64,000 bases of DNA from Maricaulis sp034670125 (GTDB lineage: Bacteria; Pseudomonadota; Alphaproteobacteria; Caulobacterales; Maricaulaceae). The DNA lies in the NCBI RefSeq assembly GCF_034670125.1, contig NZ_JAXMOC010000001.1, positions 1 through 64,000 of the forward strand, written 5' to 3'. The notes beneath the pieces are model-generated. The model saw only the letters and a program-made list of their open reading frames with translations. It ran no database searches and was not told where the DNA came from. Positions 8,460 to 18,242 of this stretch are shown here, in pieces (within the stretch, counting starts at the first letter, position 1; every line of letters starts with the position of its first letter). The position numbers and the translations under genes are program-made.

Positions 8460-11400
8460 CCGGCATCGTCGACTTTGCCATCGGCCGGGCCCGGATGATC
8501 CTGGCCATTTTCGTGTGTGCGCTGATCGCCGGCCTGATCGCTTTCGCGACCCTTCCGCGCGAGGCCGATCCGGACATCCCCTTCCCCTTCGTGATCGTCG
8601 TGGTGCCACTGGACGGCATCTCGCCGGAAGACGCCGAACGCCTGATCGTGCGGCCGACCGAAACCGAAATGCGGGCGATCGAGGGGCTGGAAGAGCTGAA
8701 CGGTACGGCCTCACTCGGCGCCGGAACGCTGGTCGCGGAATTCGACGTGCCGTTTGACGCCGACCAGTCGGTCCTGGATGTTCGCGAAGCCGTCGACATG
8801 GCCCGGCGCGAATATCCCGAACACGTTCGCGAACCAGTAATCCAGGAATTCAACTCGGCACTGGCCCCGACGATCGCCGTGCAGATCTATGGTGAAGCCC
8901 CCGAACGCGCTCTGTTCCGCACTGCCCGCGCGCTGGAAGACGAGCTGGAAGCCCTGCCGCAAATCCTGCAGGTCGACATTCAGGGGCTGCGCGAGGAAGT
9001 GCTGGAAATCGTTATCGATCCGGCCCGGCTGGAGACGTATGGCGTCACCTACGCCCAGCTGTTCAACGCCGTACAATCCAACAACCGGCTGATCGCCGCC
9101 GGCTCGCTCGACAGCGGCGAAGCGCGCTTTCAGGTCAAGGTGCCCGGCCTGTTCGAAGAAGCCGATGACGCGCTGAACCTGCCGCTGACCCGCTCGGGTG
9201 ACACGGTCGTCACCCTGCAGGACGTCGCCTCCGTGCGCCGCACTTTCAAGGATGCCGACAGCTTCGCCCGCTATAATGGCGCGCCCGCCTATACGCTGCA
9301 GGTCGTCCGTCGCTCCGGCGAGAACATCATGGAGACCGCGGCGGCTGTGCGGGCCGTGACCAATGCGGTCGCGGCCAACTGGCCGGAAACCATCCGTCAC
9401 GACTTCTCGCTCGACCTGTCGACCTATGTCCGCGACAGCCTGCAAAGCCTGACCTCATCGATCATGCTGGCGATCATCCTGGTGTTGATCATCGTGGTCG
9501 CAGCGCTGGGTCTGCGCTCGGCCCTTTTGGTCGGCATCGCCATCCCGTCGAGCTTCCTGTTCTCTTTCCTGTTGCTCGACCTGTACGGGCTGACCGTCAA
9601 CTTCATGGTGATGTTCGCCATGGTCCTGGCGGTCGGGCTGCTGGTCGATGGCGCCATCGTGGTGGTCGAGTATGCCGACCGCAAACTGGCCGAAGGCGAG
9701 ACCCGCAAGCAGGCCTATGCCAGCGCCGGCAAGCGGATGTTCTGGCCGATCGTCTCCTCGACCGGCACCACGCTGGCGGCCTTCATACCTTTCCTGTTCT
9801 GGAACTCCATTCCGGGCCAGTACATGGCCTTTCTGCCGCTGACCCTGATTTTCGTGCTGACCTCGGCCCTGGTCATGGCGCTGATCTTCCTGCCGACACT
9901 GGGATCGGTCTTCGGGCGCAAGGGCGGCGTCGTCGACACCAACAGCGCGGTCGCTCATCTCAACGCCCAGGAAGACAGCGACCCGACCGACCTGCCGGGT
10001 CTGACGGGCATCTATGCCCGCACCATCGCCCGCCTTGTGAAACGGCCGGTCATGGTGTCGCTGGGCGCCCTCGTCATCGTGGTCGGCGTGGTGTTCAGCT
10101 TTGGTGCCACCGCCTCGAACATGCGCACCGAATTCTTCCTCGATGCCGAGCCGGAGCAGCTCTACGTCTTCGTCCGGGCACGCGGCAACATGTCACCGGC
10201 CGAGCAGTACGGATTGGCGCTGGAAGCGGAAACCCGGCTGCAGGGCATCGATGGCATCAAGGGATATTACACCGTCGCCGGCACGCCGCCCGGGCGCTCA
10301 CCCTTCGACGGCGTTGGCGCCGCTCCGGCGGACACGGTCGCGCGCATCTTCGTCGAGTTCGAACCCTTCGGGCAGCGCCCCAATGGCCGTCTCATCGAGC
10401 GTGAAATCCGCGAGGCCATGGTTGGCATTCCCGGCGTTATCATCGAGGTCCGCCCCTTCCAGCAGGGTCCGCCCGTTGGCAAGGACATCCAGGTCGAATT
10501 ACGCTCGGACGATGCCACGGCACTGGAAGCGGCAACGCGACTGGTGCGTGGTTTCATCGACCAGATGGACGGCGTCACCGACATTGACGACACCCTGCCC
10601 CTGCCCGGCGTCGAATGGCGTCTCGATGTTGATCGCGAGGAAGCCGGTCGCTACGGCGCCGATGTCACCCAGCTGGGAGCGGCCGTACAACTGGTGACCA
10701 CCGGCACGCTGGTGGGTCGCTACCGCCCCGACGATGCCGAGGAAGAAGTCGACATCCGGGTCCGGTTCCCGGCCGCCGACCGTGATATTTCCCGCCTCGA
10801 CGATCTGCGGGTGAACACCTCCACCGGCGCGGTTCCGATCTCCAATTTCGTCACCCGCGAAGCCCGTCAGCGGGTCGACTCGATCAGCCGCCGCGACGGC
10901 AAGCGTGTCCTGATCGTCCGCGCCAATGCCGATGAGGGATATGCCGGCAATCTGCTGCTGACCGAGTTGCGAGACTGGATCGACGCGCGGGTCGCTGACG
11001 GCACCCTCCCGCGCAGTGTCGAAATCAACTATCTCGGCGCCGACGAGGAGAACGCCGAGGCGGGCGCCTTCTTTGGCGGTGCCATGCTCGCCTCGCTTTT
11101 CATGATGGCGGTGATCCTGCTCTGGCAGTTCAACAATTTCTGGCATGTCGTGCTGACCCTGCAGGCCGTGGTCCTGTCCGTGGTCGGCGTCCTTTTGGGC
11201 GTGATGCTGACCTTTCCCTACATCTCCATCCTCTTCCTCGGGACAGGCGTGGTGACGCTGGCAGGGATCGTGGTGAACAATAATATCGTCCTGATCGACA
11301 CCTTCCAGCGCCTGCGCGGGTTGGGCATGCCGGTCGACGAAGCCATCGTCCGCACAGCTTCCCAGCGATTGCGGCCGGTCATGCTGACCACGATCACCAC

Positions 11401-11653
11401 GATTTTCGGCCTGCTGCCGATGGTCTTCCAGCTCAATGCCGACTTCGCCCACGGCACCCTGTCGATCGGCGGACCGGCCAGCGAATGGTGGGTGCAATTG
11501 TCGGCGGCGGTGGTCTGGGGTCTGGGCTTCTCGACCCTGTTGACCCTGCTCTTGACGCCGGTCCTGCTGGGGGCGCCGTCGAGACTGGCCGGGCTGGTGC
11601 GACGCCTGATCGGTCGGCCAAAACAGGCCGACGCCGCCCTGCCCGCCGAGTGA
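8456..11653 (+). CDS. RND efflux transporter permease subunit
   Basis: An inner-membrane proton-driven efflux pump of 1065 residues, the usual RND length. TM1 starts right at the N-terminus. The large periplasmic loops and the two six-helix bundles are visible. The TM4 proton-relay segment reads VGLLVDGAIVVVEY. HAE-type pumps usually have two adjacent aspartates here; this one has Asp-Gly, as in heavy-metal RND pumps, so drug versus metal specificity is uncertain. The start is a TTG overlapping the adaptor stop, supported by GGAGGGAG eight bases upstream. Its 3' end abuts the convergent dehydrogenase gene with no spacer. Confidence 0.9.
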   Translation: MTGIVDFAIGRARMILAIFVCALIAGLIAFATLPREADPDIPFPFVIVVVPLDGISPEDAERLIVRPTETEMRAIEGLEELNGTASLGAGTLVAEFDVPFDADQSVLDVREAVDMARREYPEHVREPVIQEFNSALAPTIAVQIYGEAPERALFRTARALEDELEALPQILQVDIQGLREEVLEIVIDPARLETYGVTYAQLFNAVQSNNRLIAAGSLDSGEARFQVKVPGLFEEADDALNLPLTRSGDTVVTLQDVASVRRTFKDADSFARYNGAPAYTLQVVRRSGENIMETAAAVRAVTNAVAANWPETIRHDFSLDLSTYVRDSLQSLTSSIMLAIILVLIIVVAALGLRSALLVGIAIPSSFLFSFLLLDLYGLTVNFMVMFAMVLAVGLLVDGAIVVVEYADRKLAEGETRKQAYASAGKRMFWPIVSSTGTTLAAFIPFLFWNSIPGQYMAFLPLTLIFVLTSALVMALIFLPTLGSVFGRKGGVVDTNSAVAHLNAQEDSDPTDLPGLTGIYARTIARLVKRPVMVSLGALVIVVGVVFSFGATASNMRTEFFLDAEPEQLYVFVRARGNMSPAEQYGLALEAETRLQGIDGIKGYYTVAGTPPGRSPFDGVGAAPADTVARIFVEFEPFGQRPNGRLIEREIREAMVGIPGVIIEVRPFQQGPPVGKDIQVELRSDDATALEAATRLVRGFIDQMDGVTDIDDTLPLPGVEWRLDVDREEAGRYGADVTQLGAAVQLVTTGTLVGRYRPDDAEEEVDIRVRFPAADRDISRLDDLRVNTSTGAVPISNFVTREARQRVDSISRRDGKRVLIVRANADEGYAGNLLLTELRDWIDARVADGTLPRSVEINYLGADEENAEAGAFFGGAMLASLFMMAVILLWQFNNFWHVVLTLQAVVLSVVGVLLGVMLTFPYISILFLGTGVVTLAGIVVNNNIVLIDTFQRLRGLGMPVDEAIVRTASQRLRPVMLTTITTIFGLLPMVFQLNADFAHGTLSIGGPASEWWVQLSAAVVWGLGFSTLLTLLLTPVLLGAPSRLAGLVRRLIGRPKQADAALPAE

Positions 11654-12763
11654 TCAGTCGCGACTGATCCGGATCAACCGGCCCTCGGCCTCATCGGTCA
11701 GCAACCAGACGGCCCCGTCCGGCCCGACCCGGACATCGCGAATGCGGGCACCGATCTCGCCGAACAGGATCTCCTCGCCGACGACCCGGCCGTCTTCCAG
11801 GTCAACCCGGCGGACATGCCCGGAGGGGACATCGGCATCGCCCGGAATAAGAGCCGCGACCAACAGGTCCCCCTCCCATTCGGGAAACATCCCGCCGCGA
11901 TAGAGCGCCATCCCGGACGGCGCGATCGAGGGGACCCAGACATGCAAGGGCTCGGTCATGCCGTCATAGGTCTGGAACGGTGTCACCAGGGCACCGGTAT
12001 AGTCGATGCCATGACTGGTGATCGGCCAGCCGTAATTCTGCCCCGCCACCAGGACATTGATCTCGTCACCGCCGCGGGGGCCGTGCTCATGGGCATAGAG
12101 CGTACCGGTTTGATGATCGTGGACGACCGCCTGCGGGTTGCGATGCCCGATTGTCGTTACGCCGGGCGCGGCCTCTGCCATGACTGACCGGGCCGGCTGC
12201 CCGTCCGGCAGGAGATGGACAAAACTGCCGAAATGACTGTCCGGGTTCTGCGCTTCCTCCCGATAGTCGAAGCCGTCACCAACGCCCAGGTGCAAGCTGG
12301 CCGGCACACCGGGTTCGGCCGGGATCAAGGCGATGCGGCCGCCGTAATGGACATCAGTCTGACGGTGAGGCATGGCCTCGAACAGGACGCTGAAGTCGAC
12401 AAGTCTGTCGCCCTGCAGCCGCCCGCGACCCAGGTAGAGGGTGTTGTCAGCCGTGCTGCCCGCACTCCAGCTCAGATAAATCAGCCGGTCGGTCTGAAAA
12501 TCGGGCGACACCGCCACATCCAGCAAACCGCCCTGGCCGGAATACAGCACGTCCGGGACACCGCTGACGGGCATTCCGATGAGGCCGGTTTCATCAATAA
12601 TCCTGAGACGTCCCGGCTTTTCGGTCACCAGCATCCGGCCGTCGGGCAGGAAGGCCAGGCTCCACGGATACTCGAGACCGGTGACGCGTGTTTCGACGGC
12701 CTGTGCCGATGCCGGTGCCGAAAGGAGCAAACCCGCCAAAACCAGAACCGTGATCGCCCGCAT
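11654..12763 (-). CDS. PQQ-type sugar (glucose/sorbosone) dehydrogenase family protein, exported
   Basis: A soluble aldose-sugar-dehydrogenase family six-bladed beta-propeller of 369 residues, like E. coli YliI. A signal peptide ends near LLLSAPASAQA. The repeated features include LEYPWSLAFLPDGRMLVTEKPG, LHLGVGDGFDYREEAQNP, the HRNPQAV motif, and YAHEHGPRGGDEIN, which contains metal/PQQ-site residues. It would act in the periplasm on aldoses with PQQ as cofactor, but the true substrate is unknown. The ATG at 12763 has a GGAGTGGAAG ribosome site and directly precedes the signal peptide. No pqq biosynthesis genes are in the window. Confidence 0.85.
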   Translation of the reverse strand: MRAITVLVLAGLLLSAPASAQAVETRVTGLEYPWSLAFLPDGRMLVTEKPGRLRIIDETGLIGMPVSGVPDVLYSGQGGLLDVAVSPDFQTDRLIYLSWSAGSTADNTLYLGRGRLQGDRLVDFSVLFEAMPHRQTDVHYGGRIALIPAEPGVPASLHLGVGDGFDYREEAQNPDSHFGSFVHLLPDGQPARSVMAEAAPGVTTIGHRNPQAVVHDHQTGTLYAHEHGPRGGDEINVLVAGQNYGWPITSHGIDYTGALVTPFQTYDGMTEPLHVWVPSIAPSGMALYRGGMFPEWEGDLLVAALIPGDADVPSGHVRRVDLEDGRVVGEEILFGEIGARIRDVRVGPDGAVWLLTDEAEGRLIRISRD

Positions 12764-12843
12764 CTTCCACTCCCGAATTGTCGTTGTGGCCGCCACCCTA
12801 TAGGCTCTCGCCCGACCTGTAGAGTACCAGCGAGGCATCCCCG

Positions 12844-13302
12844 ATGACGACAGTGCGAACAGTGGCGGTCTTTCTCTTCGCGGTCGCTGTCGGGACGATG
12901 CTGGTCAGCTTGGCCAATACCCATGTCGACCTTCAGGCGCTTGCCCGGATCGGCGCGGAGATACCACTCGCCGTGCGCATCGACGCCAGCTGGCGCGACC
13001 TTCAGGGCTTCGCCCCGACGCTGCTGGTCCTGAACCTGATCGGTTTCACGATCGCCTTCCCGGTCGCCGGTTGGGTCGCCCGCTGGCTGGGTCCGAACTG
13101 GCGGCTGCCCGGATTCGCACTGGCCGGCGGCTTGGCCGTGACCGTCATGATCACCAGCATCACCCTGGTCTATCGCGAGCTGCTCGGCTCGACGATCACG
13201 CCCGTTGCTGCCAGCCGTGAACTGTCAGGACTTTTGGCCCTGGCCTTGGGCGGCGTGATCGCCGGTCTGGTATTTGCCCGACTCAAGCCGTCCGCTGATT
13301 GA
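12844..13302 (+). CDS. Small four-helix integral membrane protein, unknown function
   Basis: A 152-residue protein with about four hydrophobic segments: residues 5-24, 58-80, 90-112 and 128-146. A short periplasmic-like loop after the first helix contains LARIGAEIPLAVRIDASWRD. I recognise no catalytic motif or family. It is divergent from the sugar dehydrogenase, 80 bases apart, and sits alone on its strand before the 376-residue orphan at 13414. Coding character is good: low-hydropathy linkers between clear helices, and GC-rich third positions like those of its neighbours. Confidence 0.65.
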   Translation: MTTVRTVAVFLFAVAVGTMLVSLANTHVDLQALARIGAEIPLAVRIDASWRDLQGFAPTLLVLNLIGFTIAFPVAGWVARWLGPNWRLPGFALAGGLAVTVMITSITLVYRELLGSTITPVAASRELSGLLALALGGVIAGLVFARLKPSAD

Positions 13303-13413
13303 AAGCCTGCAGGGCCGGGCAGTGGTGCATAACAAATAACCGGCGAAGCCGGAAAAGATTACCAATCCTACAGGTTTGCCCTTCATCCTACCCGCCTGAG
13401 GGCGAGTAGGGTC

Positions 13414-14544
13414 ATGGATTCCAATCTGAAGCGCATTGTCCAAGGCGGGACGACCACACGCATCTTTGACCTGTACTCGATCACCCGCGCCCATGCGGAT
13501 GATCTGGAGTTCGAGCGCGGCCCTGTGTTCCAGAACCGCAAACTGAACCATGCCTTTCTCATCAAGCACACGGTCAGGCCCCACGAACGGGCGATGCTGA
13601 CGGTCGATGCGGCGGTTGTGACCAAGGTCATCATTCCTGTCAGCATTGATGATCTGGGCATGGGCGGGCACACACTCTTCGTGGAAGAGCGGCGGGGGCT
13701 CGCCAAGTTGCGACGCTTTCTCGACGTCACCGTCGACGGTGGCGAGAACCTGGATGACGACCTCGCCCGGCTTCGCGAACTGTCCAAGCTGCCATCCTTC
13801 GACCCCTTCCTGCTCTCCGACCGTTTCTTGCGCCATGAACGGCCGATTGATGCCCGGTATTTCCAGATCGCGCCGAAAGAGCGCAAGGCCATGCAAGCCT
13901 ATGTGGCCAAGCAGATCGCCGGCGTGGTGGCCCTTGCCTTCGGGCACGAGAACCTGGCCGATGACGACGCCCGAGCCCTCAAATTCGCGGTCGAGATCAT
14001 CGAGGGCGAGGACACGCCAAAAATGAACGCCCTGCGGCAGACCCTCGGCATGACCAAGGAGGAGTTTGTTGACGGCATGTTCGGCTGGAAGGGCGTGCTC
14101 TACTATCGCTGGAAGCTGAACGAAGCGACCGAGCGCCTGCGACGCTTCGTCATCGAGATGGATGATGTGATCATCCGCGGCGTCACCGCCCAGGAACGCA
14201 ACCAGATCAACGAAATCCGCAAGCTGATCCTCAAGGAAACCCGGCAACGCTGGGCTGCGCTGGTCTCGGTTCTCGACGGGTTCCAGGAAGAGTTCGAGCG
14301 TTTCTGCCGCAGCGGCGACCCGGTCACCATCCGCAATTTCTTGCTCAAGGCCGACGGGTATTTCTACCATTTCGGGAGCGACCTCTCGGCCCTGACCCAT
14401 GTCACATCCTATTGGGAATACTGGTGGCGCGGGCGCGAACTCGGCTCGCTTTCGGCGCGTGACGCGATGGAGGTCTTTCCGGCCTTCCTGCGCAGCCTCA
14501 TCCGCGACAAGGGGCAAGGCGTGCCCAAGGCGCTGATCGGCTGA
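13414..14544 (+). CDS. Conserved-looking cytosolic protein of unknown function (376 aa)
   Basis: A soluble, highly charged 376-residue protein with no signal peptide or membrane segment. The N-terminal third is beta-rich (RIFDLYSITRAHADDLEFERGP, then IKHTVRPHER). The C-terminal two-thirds is predicted helical, with long charged helices around KLNEATERLRRFVIEMDDVIIRG and ERNQINEIRKLILKETRQRW, and ends in an aromatic stretch SYWEYWWRGRELG. I do not recognise a family. It is preceded by a GAGGGCGAGTAGGG ribosome site and followed by a strong hairpin terminator, so it is probably a single-gene unit. Confidence 0.75.
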   Translation: MDSNLKRIVQGGTTTRIFDLYSITRAHADDLEFERGPVFQNRKLNHAFLIKHTVRPHERAMLTVDAAVVTKVIIPVSIDDLGMGGHTLFVEERRGLAKLRRFLDVTVDGGENLDDDLARLRELSKLPSFDPFLLSDRFLRHERPIDARYFQIAPKERKAMQAYVAKQIAGVVALAFGHENLADDDARALKFAVEIIEGEDTPKMNALRQTLGMTKEEFVDGMFGWKGVLYYRWKLNEATERLRRFVIEMDDVIIRGVTAQERNQINEIRKLILKETRQRWAALVSVLDGFQEEFERFCRSGDPVTIRNFLLKADGYFYHFGSDLSALTHVTSYWEYWWRGRELGSLSARDAMEVFPAFLRSLIRDKGQGVPKALIG

Positions 14545-14565
14545 TTGCCGCTTCGCCGGTCACAA

Positions 14566-14593
14566 GAAAGCCGGACCCGAAGGCCCGGCTTTC
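14566..14593. terminator. Hairpin terminator between convergent genes
   Basis: GAAAGCCGG (14566-14574) and CCGGCTTTC (14585-14593) form a perfect 9-bp stem with a 10-base loop. It sits between the stop of the 376-aa gene and the stop of the ABC permease-peptidase. There is no long U-tract on the + strand, so termination strength is uncertain. The symmetric position suggests it serves both directions. Confidence 0.55.
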
Positions 14594-14626
14594 CCGTCAG
14601 ACTGTGACAGCCCTATTCGATCGTGC

Positions 14627-17600
14627 CTACTCGATTGTGACCGGCATCAGATTGTCATCCGAATTGCGGTCGATCAGCTTGTTGTAGGGGTCGATGCCGG
14701 CATACAGCGGCTCTTCATCCACAATCAGCTCGATCCGCATCGTGGTCTCGTTGATGCGGTGCTTGTCCATGTAGAGCACATGGTCCGAGCCCTCATAGGC
14801 ATCGTCGAGATTTTCCGTGAAGACGCCGATATCGATCATGTAGTCGATGGCCTCCTCGGTCTGCTCGCCGGCCCCGTCGGCCTCGAACTTGTGGGCCTCG
14901 ATTTCCAGCACCAGATCCCAGCGACCATCGTCACGTTCGCTCGCCGTGGCCGAGGTCACATTGAGATCGAACAGGACGATGCGCTCGAAGAAGTCATGGA
15001 TCATGGCCTCATGCTCTGGCCCGGCCTCCTCGCGCAGCAGGCGCAGGAAGTCGAGCGTCGTCGCATAGGGCTCGGACGAAAAGCCCCGCTCGGCGATCAG
15101 GCGCTGCATGGCCCGGTTCACCACGTCCTCACCGACATAGTCCTGCAGCGCATACATGATCACCGCGCCCTTGCGGTAATGGATGTATTGCTGGTTTTCG
15201 ACCCGGTAGAGCGGCTGCTCCTCGATCGCTTCCGAACCCCGACCCGACAGATAGCTGTCGAGTTCGTACTTCAGGAAGCGACGCATGTGATCCTCGCCAT
15301 ACTCCTGGCGCATGATCATCAGGGCCGAGTACTGGGCGAAGGTCTCGACCAGCATCGTGCTGCCCTGGACATTCGCCGCCATGACCTGGTGCGCCCACCA
15401 TTGGTGAGCCGCTTCGTGGGCGGTCACGTAGTAGACATAGTCAATGTCGGACGGGTCCGAGAGATCGGCAATGAAACCGATCGCTTCCGAATACGGAATG
15501 GTGTTCGGAAAGGACTGGGCGAAACTCGCATAGGCCGGGAATTCCAGGATGCGATACTGGCGATACTGGTAGGGCGAGAGATGTTCGGAGAAATATCCGA
15601 TCGAGTCTTCACCCGCCTCCAGCATGCGCTCCACATTCCAGGCATGATCCGGATGATGGAAGACCTGGTAGAGCACACCATCGGTCTCCCGCTCCGCCAC
15701 CTCATACTCGGCCGAGAGCCAGGAGTAGAAGTTCAGGATCGGCCGATCCATGACGTATTCAAAATGCGGGCGACCGTCCTCTTCCCACTCCCGCGCCAGA
15801 TAACCCGGCGCGACAGCGATCTGGCCCGGAGCCGTCGAGACGGTCGTCCGGAAGGTCACATAGTCCGCATTGGTGATCCCGTTCTCATACCAGCGGCTTT
15901 CATCCTCGAGCGGATAGGCCCGCTCGATCGGATCCAGACCTTCGCGGCGACGTTGTTGCCGGTCGGTCAGGCGCCAATTGCTGTTGAAGCCGATATTGGG
16001 CATCGACTCCGAATTGTTGAAGAAGGTGCCGTTGTGATTGACGGTCCCGACATTGCCGGAATTGCGGAAGCCCGGATTGTTGCGCTCAACCGTGAAGTCG
16101 AAACGCCGGGTTTCACCGGGCTCGAGCGGCGTGCCGAGATCGAAGGAGTAGAAGTAGAAGCCTTCATCCGAGGTCGCCAGTGAACCGCCTTCGATCTCCT
16201 GCGAGACGATGGTCGTTCCCTGACCGTAGGAAATCCACAGCGTGTCGATCGCCGTGTCTTCCTTGTTCTCCAGCACATAGTGACCGGTCGCCGCATAGCG
16301 GCGGTCTTGCGGATAGATGTCGACGTCATAGGCCGTCTCGATGATGGTCGGCTGCGGCAGGTCCTGCAGGTGCAGATACTGACGCTCATACTCCGCCGCC
16401 AGGCCCCGCTGGTCGGGCCCCGAGATATAGGTGTTGAGGATGTTGGTATTGTAGAAAATCCAGCCACCCGTCGCACCGGCGCCGATGACAGCGATGAGGG
16501 CGACCATGCCGGTTGCGGGCGAGTAACCCGACACCATCCGGCCAATCCGCTGACGGATCGGGCTGAGCGAACCACGGCTCCACAACTGATAGGCCAGAAC
16601 CATCAGCAGCAGGGCCCAGAACGCCCAATAGGCAGTGTACCAGAGCGATATCCCGAGGAAGTGGCCATAGCCATTCATGTCGGAATAGGGCGCACCCGGT
16701 CCGCCGCCATACTGGTAGAGATTGTGATCGAAACCGATCTGGCTCATCACCAGCGTGGCGATGAAATAGACGAGCATCGCCGCCATGCCGAGCCAGCGAT
16801 TGTTGAACACAACCTGGAAGAAAATCGCCAGCGCCGCGAGGATGACGAAGGGAACAATGAGTTCCATCACGCCGCGGATCAGATACTGGTCAATCTCAAG
16901 CCCGCCAAAGCCCAACGCGAGCTGTGACAGCATGCCGGCGATGATCGCAACAGCCGCAAGCGCGGTGATAACCACACCCATCGCCACAAACTTCGCGGTG
17001 ATGAAGACCCAGCTCTCGGTTGGCGTGGAGTCGGTGATCTCGTTGAAGCCGAAGCGGCGCTCGCGCCACATCAGTTCAGCGGCATAATAGATCACGATGA
17101 CCAGCGGGATGATCGAATAGGCCCCGTTGATCGTGTTCATGATCACGCGCGTGACCGGGAAGTTGTCGGTCCCGTAGATCCCGTTGGCAAAGAAGAAGCC
17201 CGGAATTGTGTTGAACAGGCCCAGCGCCAGGATGATCCAGAAGGCGATGTTGAACACCACGCCCTTGACCTCGAAGCCAACGCGGGCCGCGAACTGCTGG
17301 CGCGAAGCTGCGCCATCAAGCGTCGGCGTCGCGCGCGGCAGCTCGATATCGGTGATCGCGTGCTTGGCACCCGCGGTTGCGACGGCGGATTTGCGCTTGG
17401 CACCGCCACCCGCATTGCCCTGCCGGAACCGGAAGGTCACCAGATTGACCACAAGCAGCGCGGCACCGATCCCGATCCACATCAAGCGGTTGATCAACAG
17501 CGTGCCTTCGAAGGGAACCACCTGGCTGTTCTGCTCGAACGCCGTCCAGTACCGCGTGGCCTCACCAAAGGTGTTAAAGCCGAACGGGTCGATCAGGGCG

Positions 17601-18214
17601 AGCGTCTCGCGCAAGGCCGGCTCTTGGCCGGCAATGGCGGAACCGATGAAGTAGAGCACCAGCAAACCAACAAAACCGGCCCAGACCATCATGGTCGAGC
17701 GGGTGAAGTTGGCGACGGTGAAGAGGATGGTTCCCACAACCCACATATTGACCAGGCCGAACGCCAGATAGACGTATAGGTACCAGTCCAACCGGGTCGG
17801 TCCGATCAATTCCTGGTCGAGCCAGGGCATGACCGAACCAATCAGGAAGGCCAGCGGAACCGTTGCGAAACACAGGGCTGTGGCCACAAAGCCGCCGATG
17901 AAGCGACCGAGAACAAAGTCCATTTCCCGGATCGGACGCGAGAAGAACAGTTCCTCCGTCTTGAAACTGCGGTCGCGGATGACACCGGACGACAGGAAGG
18001 CGACCGGGATCAAGCCGCCGAACAGCGAGAAGATCAGCGTGTTGACGGTCAGCGCGTTCGGCGAATTGATATTGGTCGCGCCGCCGCCGCCGACCTGGAT
18101 CTGGTCAATGGTGACCCCGCCGAAGACGAGGAGGAAGAAGATCGCGAAAACCGCGATGAAAACGGGTGAGAAGATCTGATATCGGATCTCGAACCCTGCG
18201 ATCTTGGAGAGCAT
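14627..18214 (-). CDS. ABC transporter permease fused to an M1-family aminopeptidase
   Basis: A 1195-residue fusion. Residues about 1-620 carry two sets of ABC-2-type membrane helices. One set begins IRYQIFSPVFIAVFAIFFLL, and a second set follows a cytosolic linker near residue 310. A helix near 600-625 leads into a soluble domain of about 550 residues resembling peptidase M1. It has HEAAHQWW (zinc ligands His933 and His937, catalytic Glu934) and the downstream glutamate in LVETFAQYSAL. The peptidase should lie on the outer face of the membrane. The ATG at 18214 follows an AGGAG site. It is 28 bases from its ATPase. Family members of this architecture exist, but their substrate is not known to me. 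Confidence 0.87.
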   Translation of the reverse strand: MLSKIAGFEIRYQIFSPVFIAVFAIFFLLVFGGVTIDQIQVGGGGATNINSPNALTVNTLIFSLFGGLIPVAFLSSGVIRDRSFKTEELFFSRPIREMDFVLGRFIGGFVATALCFATVPLAFLIGSVMPWLDQELIGPTRLDWYLYVYLAFGLVNMWVVGTILFTVANFTRSTMMVWAGFVGLLVLYFIGSAIAGQEPALRETLALIDPFGFNTFGEATRYWTAFEQNSQVVPFEGTLLINRLMWIGIGAALLVVNLVTFRFRQGNAGGGAKRKSAVATAGAKHAITDIELPRATPTLDGAASRQQFAARVGFEVKGVVFNIAFWIILALGLFNTIPGFFFANGIYGTDNFPVTRVIMNTINGAYSIIPLVIVIYYAAELMWRERRFGFNEITDSTPTESWVFITAKFVAMGVVITALAAVAIIAGMLSQLALGFGGLEIDQYLIRGVMELIVPFVILAALAIFFQVVFNNRWLGMAAMLVYFIATLVMSQIGFDHNLYQYGGGPGAPYSDMNGYGHFLGISLWYTAYWAFWALLLMVLAYQLWSRGSLSPIRQRIGRMVSGYSPATGMVALIAVIGAGATGGWIFYNTNILNTYISGPDQRGLAAEYERQYLHLQDLPQPTIIETAYDVDIYPQDRRYAATGHYVLENKEDTAIDTLWISYGQGTTIVSQEIEGGSLATSDEGFYFYSFDLGTPLEPGETRRFDFTVERNNPGFRNSGNVGTVNHNGTFFNNSESMPNIGFNSNWRLTDRQQRRREGLDPIERAYPLEDESRWYENGITNADYVTFRTTVSTAPGQIAVAPGYLAREWEEDGRPHFEYVMDRPILNFYSWLSAEYEVAERETDGVLYQVFHHPDHAWNVERMLEAGEDSIGYFSEHLSPYQYRQYRILEFPAYASFAQSFPNTIPYSEAIGFIADLSDPSDIDYVYYVTAHEAAHQWWAHQVMAANVQGSTMLVETFAQYSALMIMRQEYGEDHMRRFLKYELDSYLSGRGSEAIEEQPLYRVENQQYIHYRKGAVIMYALQDYVGEDVVNRAMQRLIAERGFSSEPYATTLDFLRLLREEAGPEHEAMIHDFFERIVLFDLNVTSATASERDDGRWDLVLEIEAHKFEADGAGEQTEEAIDYMIDIGVFTENLDDAYEGSDHVLYMDKHRINETTMRIELIVDEEPLYAGIDPYNKLIDRNSDDNLMPVTIE

Positions 18215-18242
18215 GATGTGCTCCTTTCTGCCGGGTTGAGAC

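Noticed and set aside
13340..13352. CCGGC-GAA-GCCGG hairpin as a terminator
   Set aside because: On the + strand it is followed by AAAAGATT, not a U-tract, and nothing is transcribed leftward here; too short to call.
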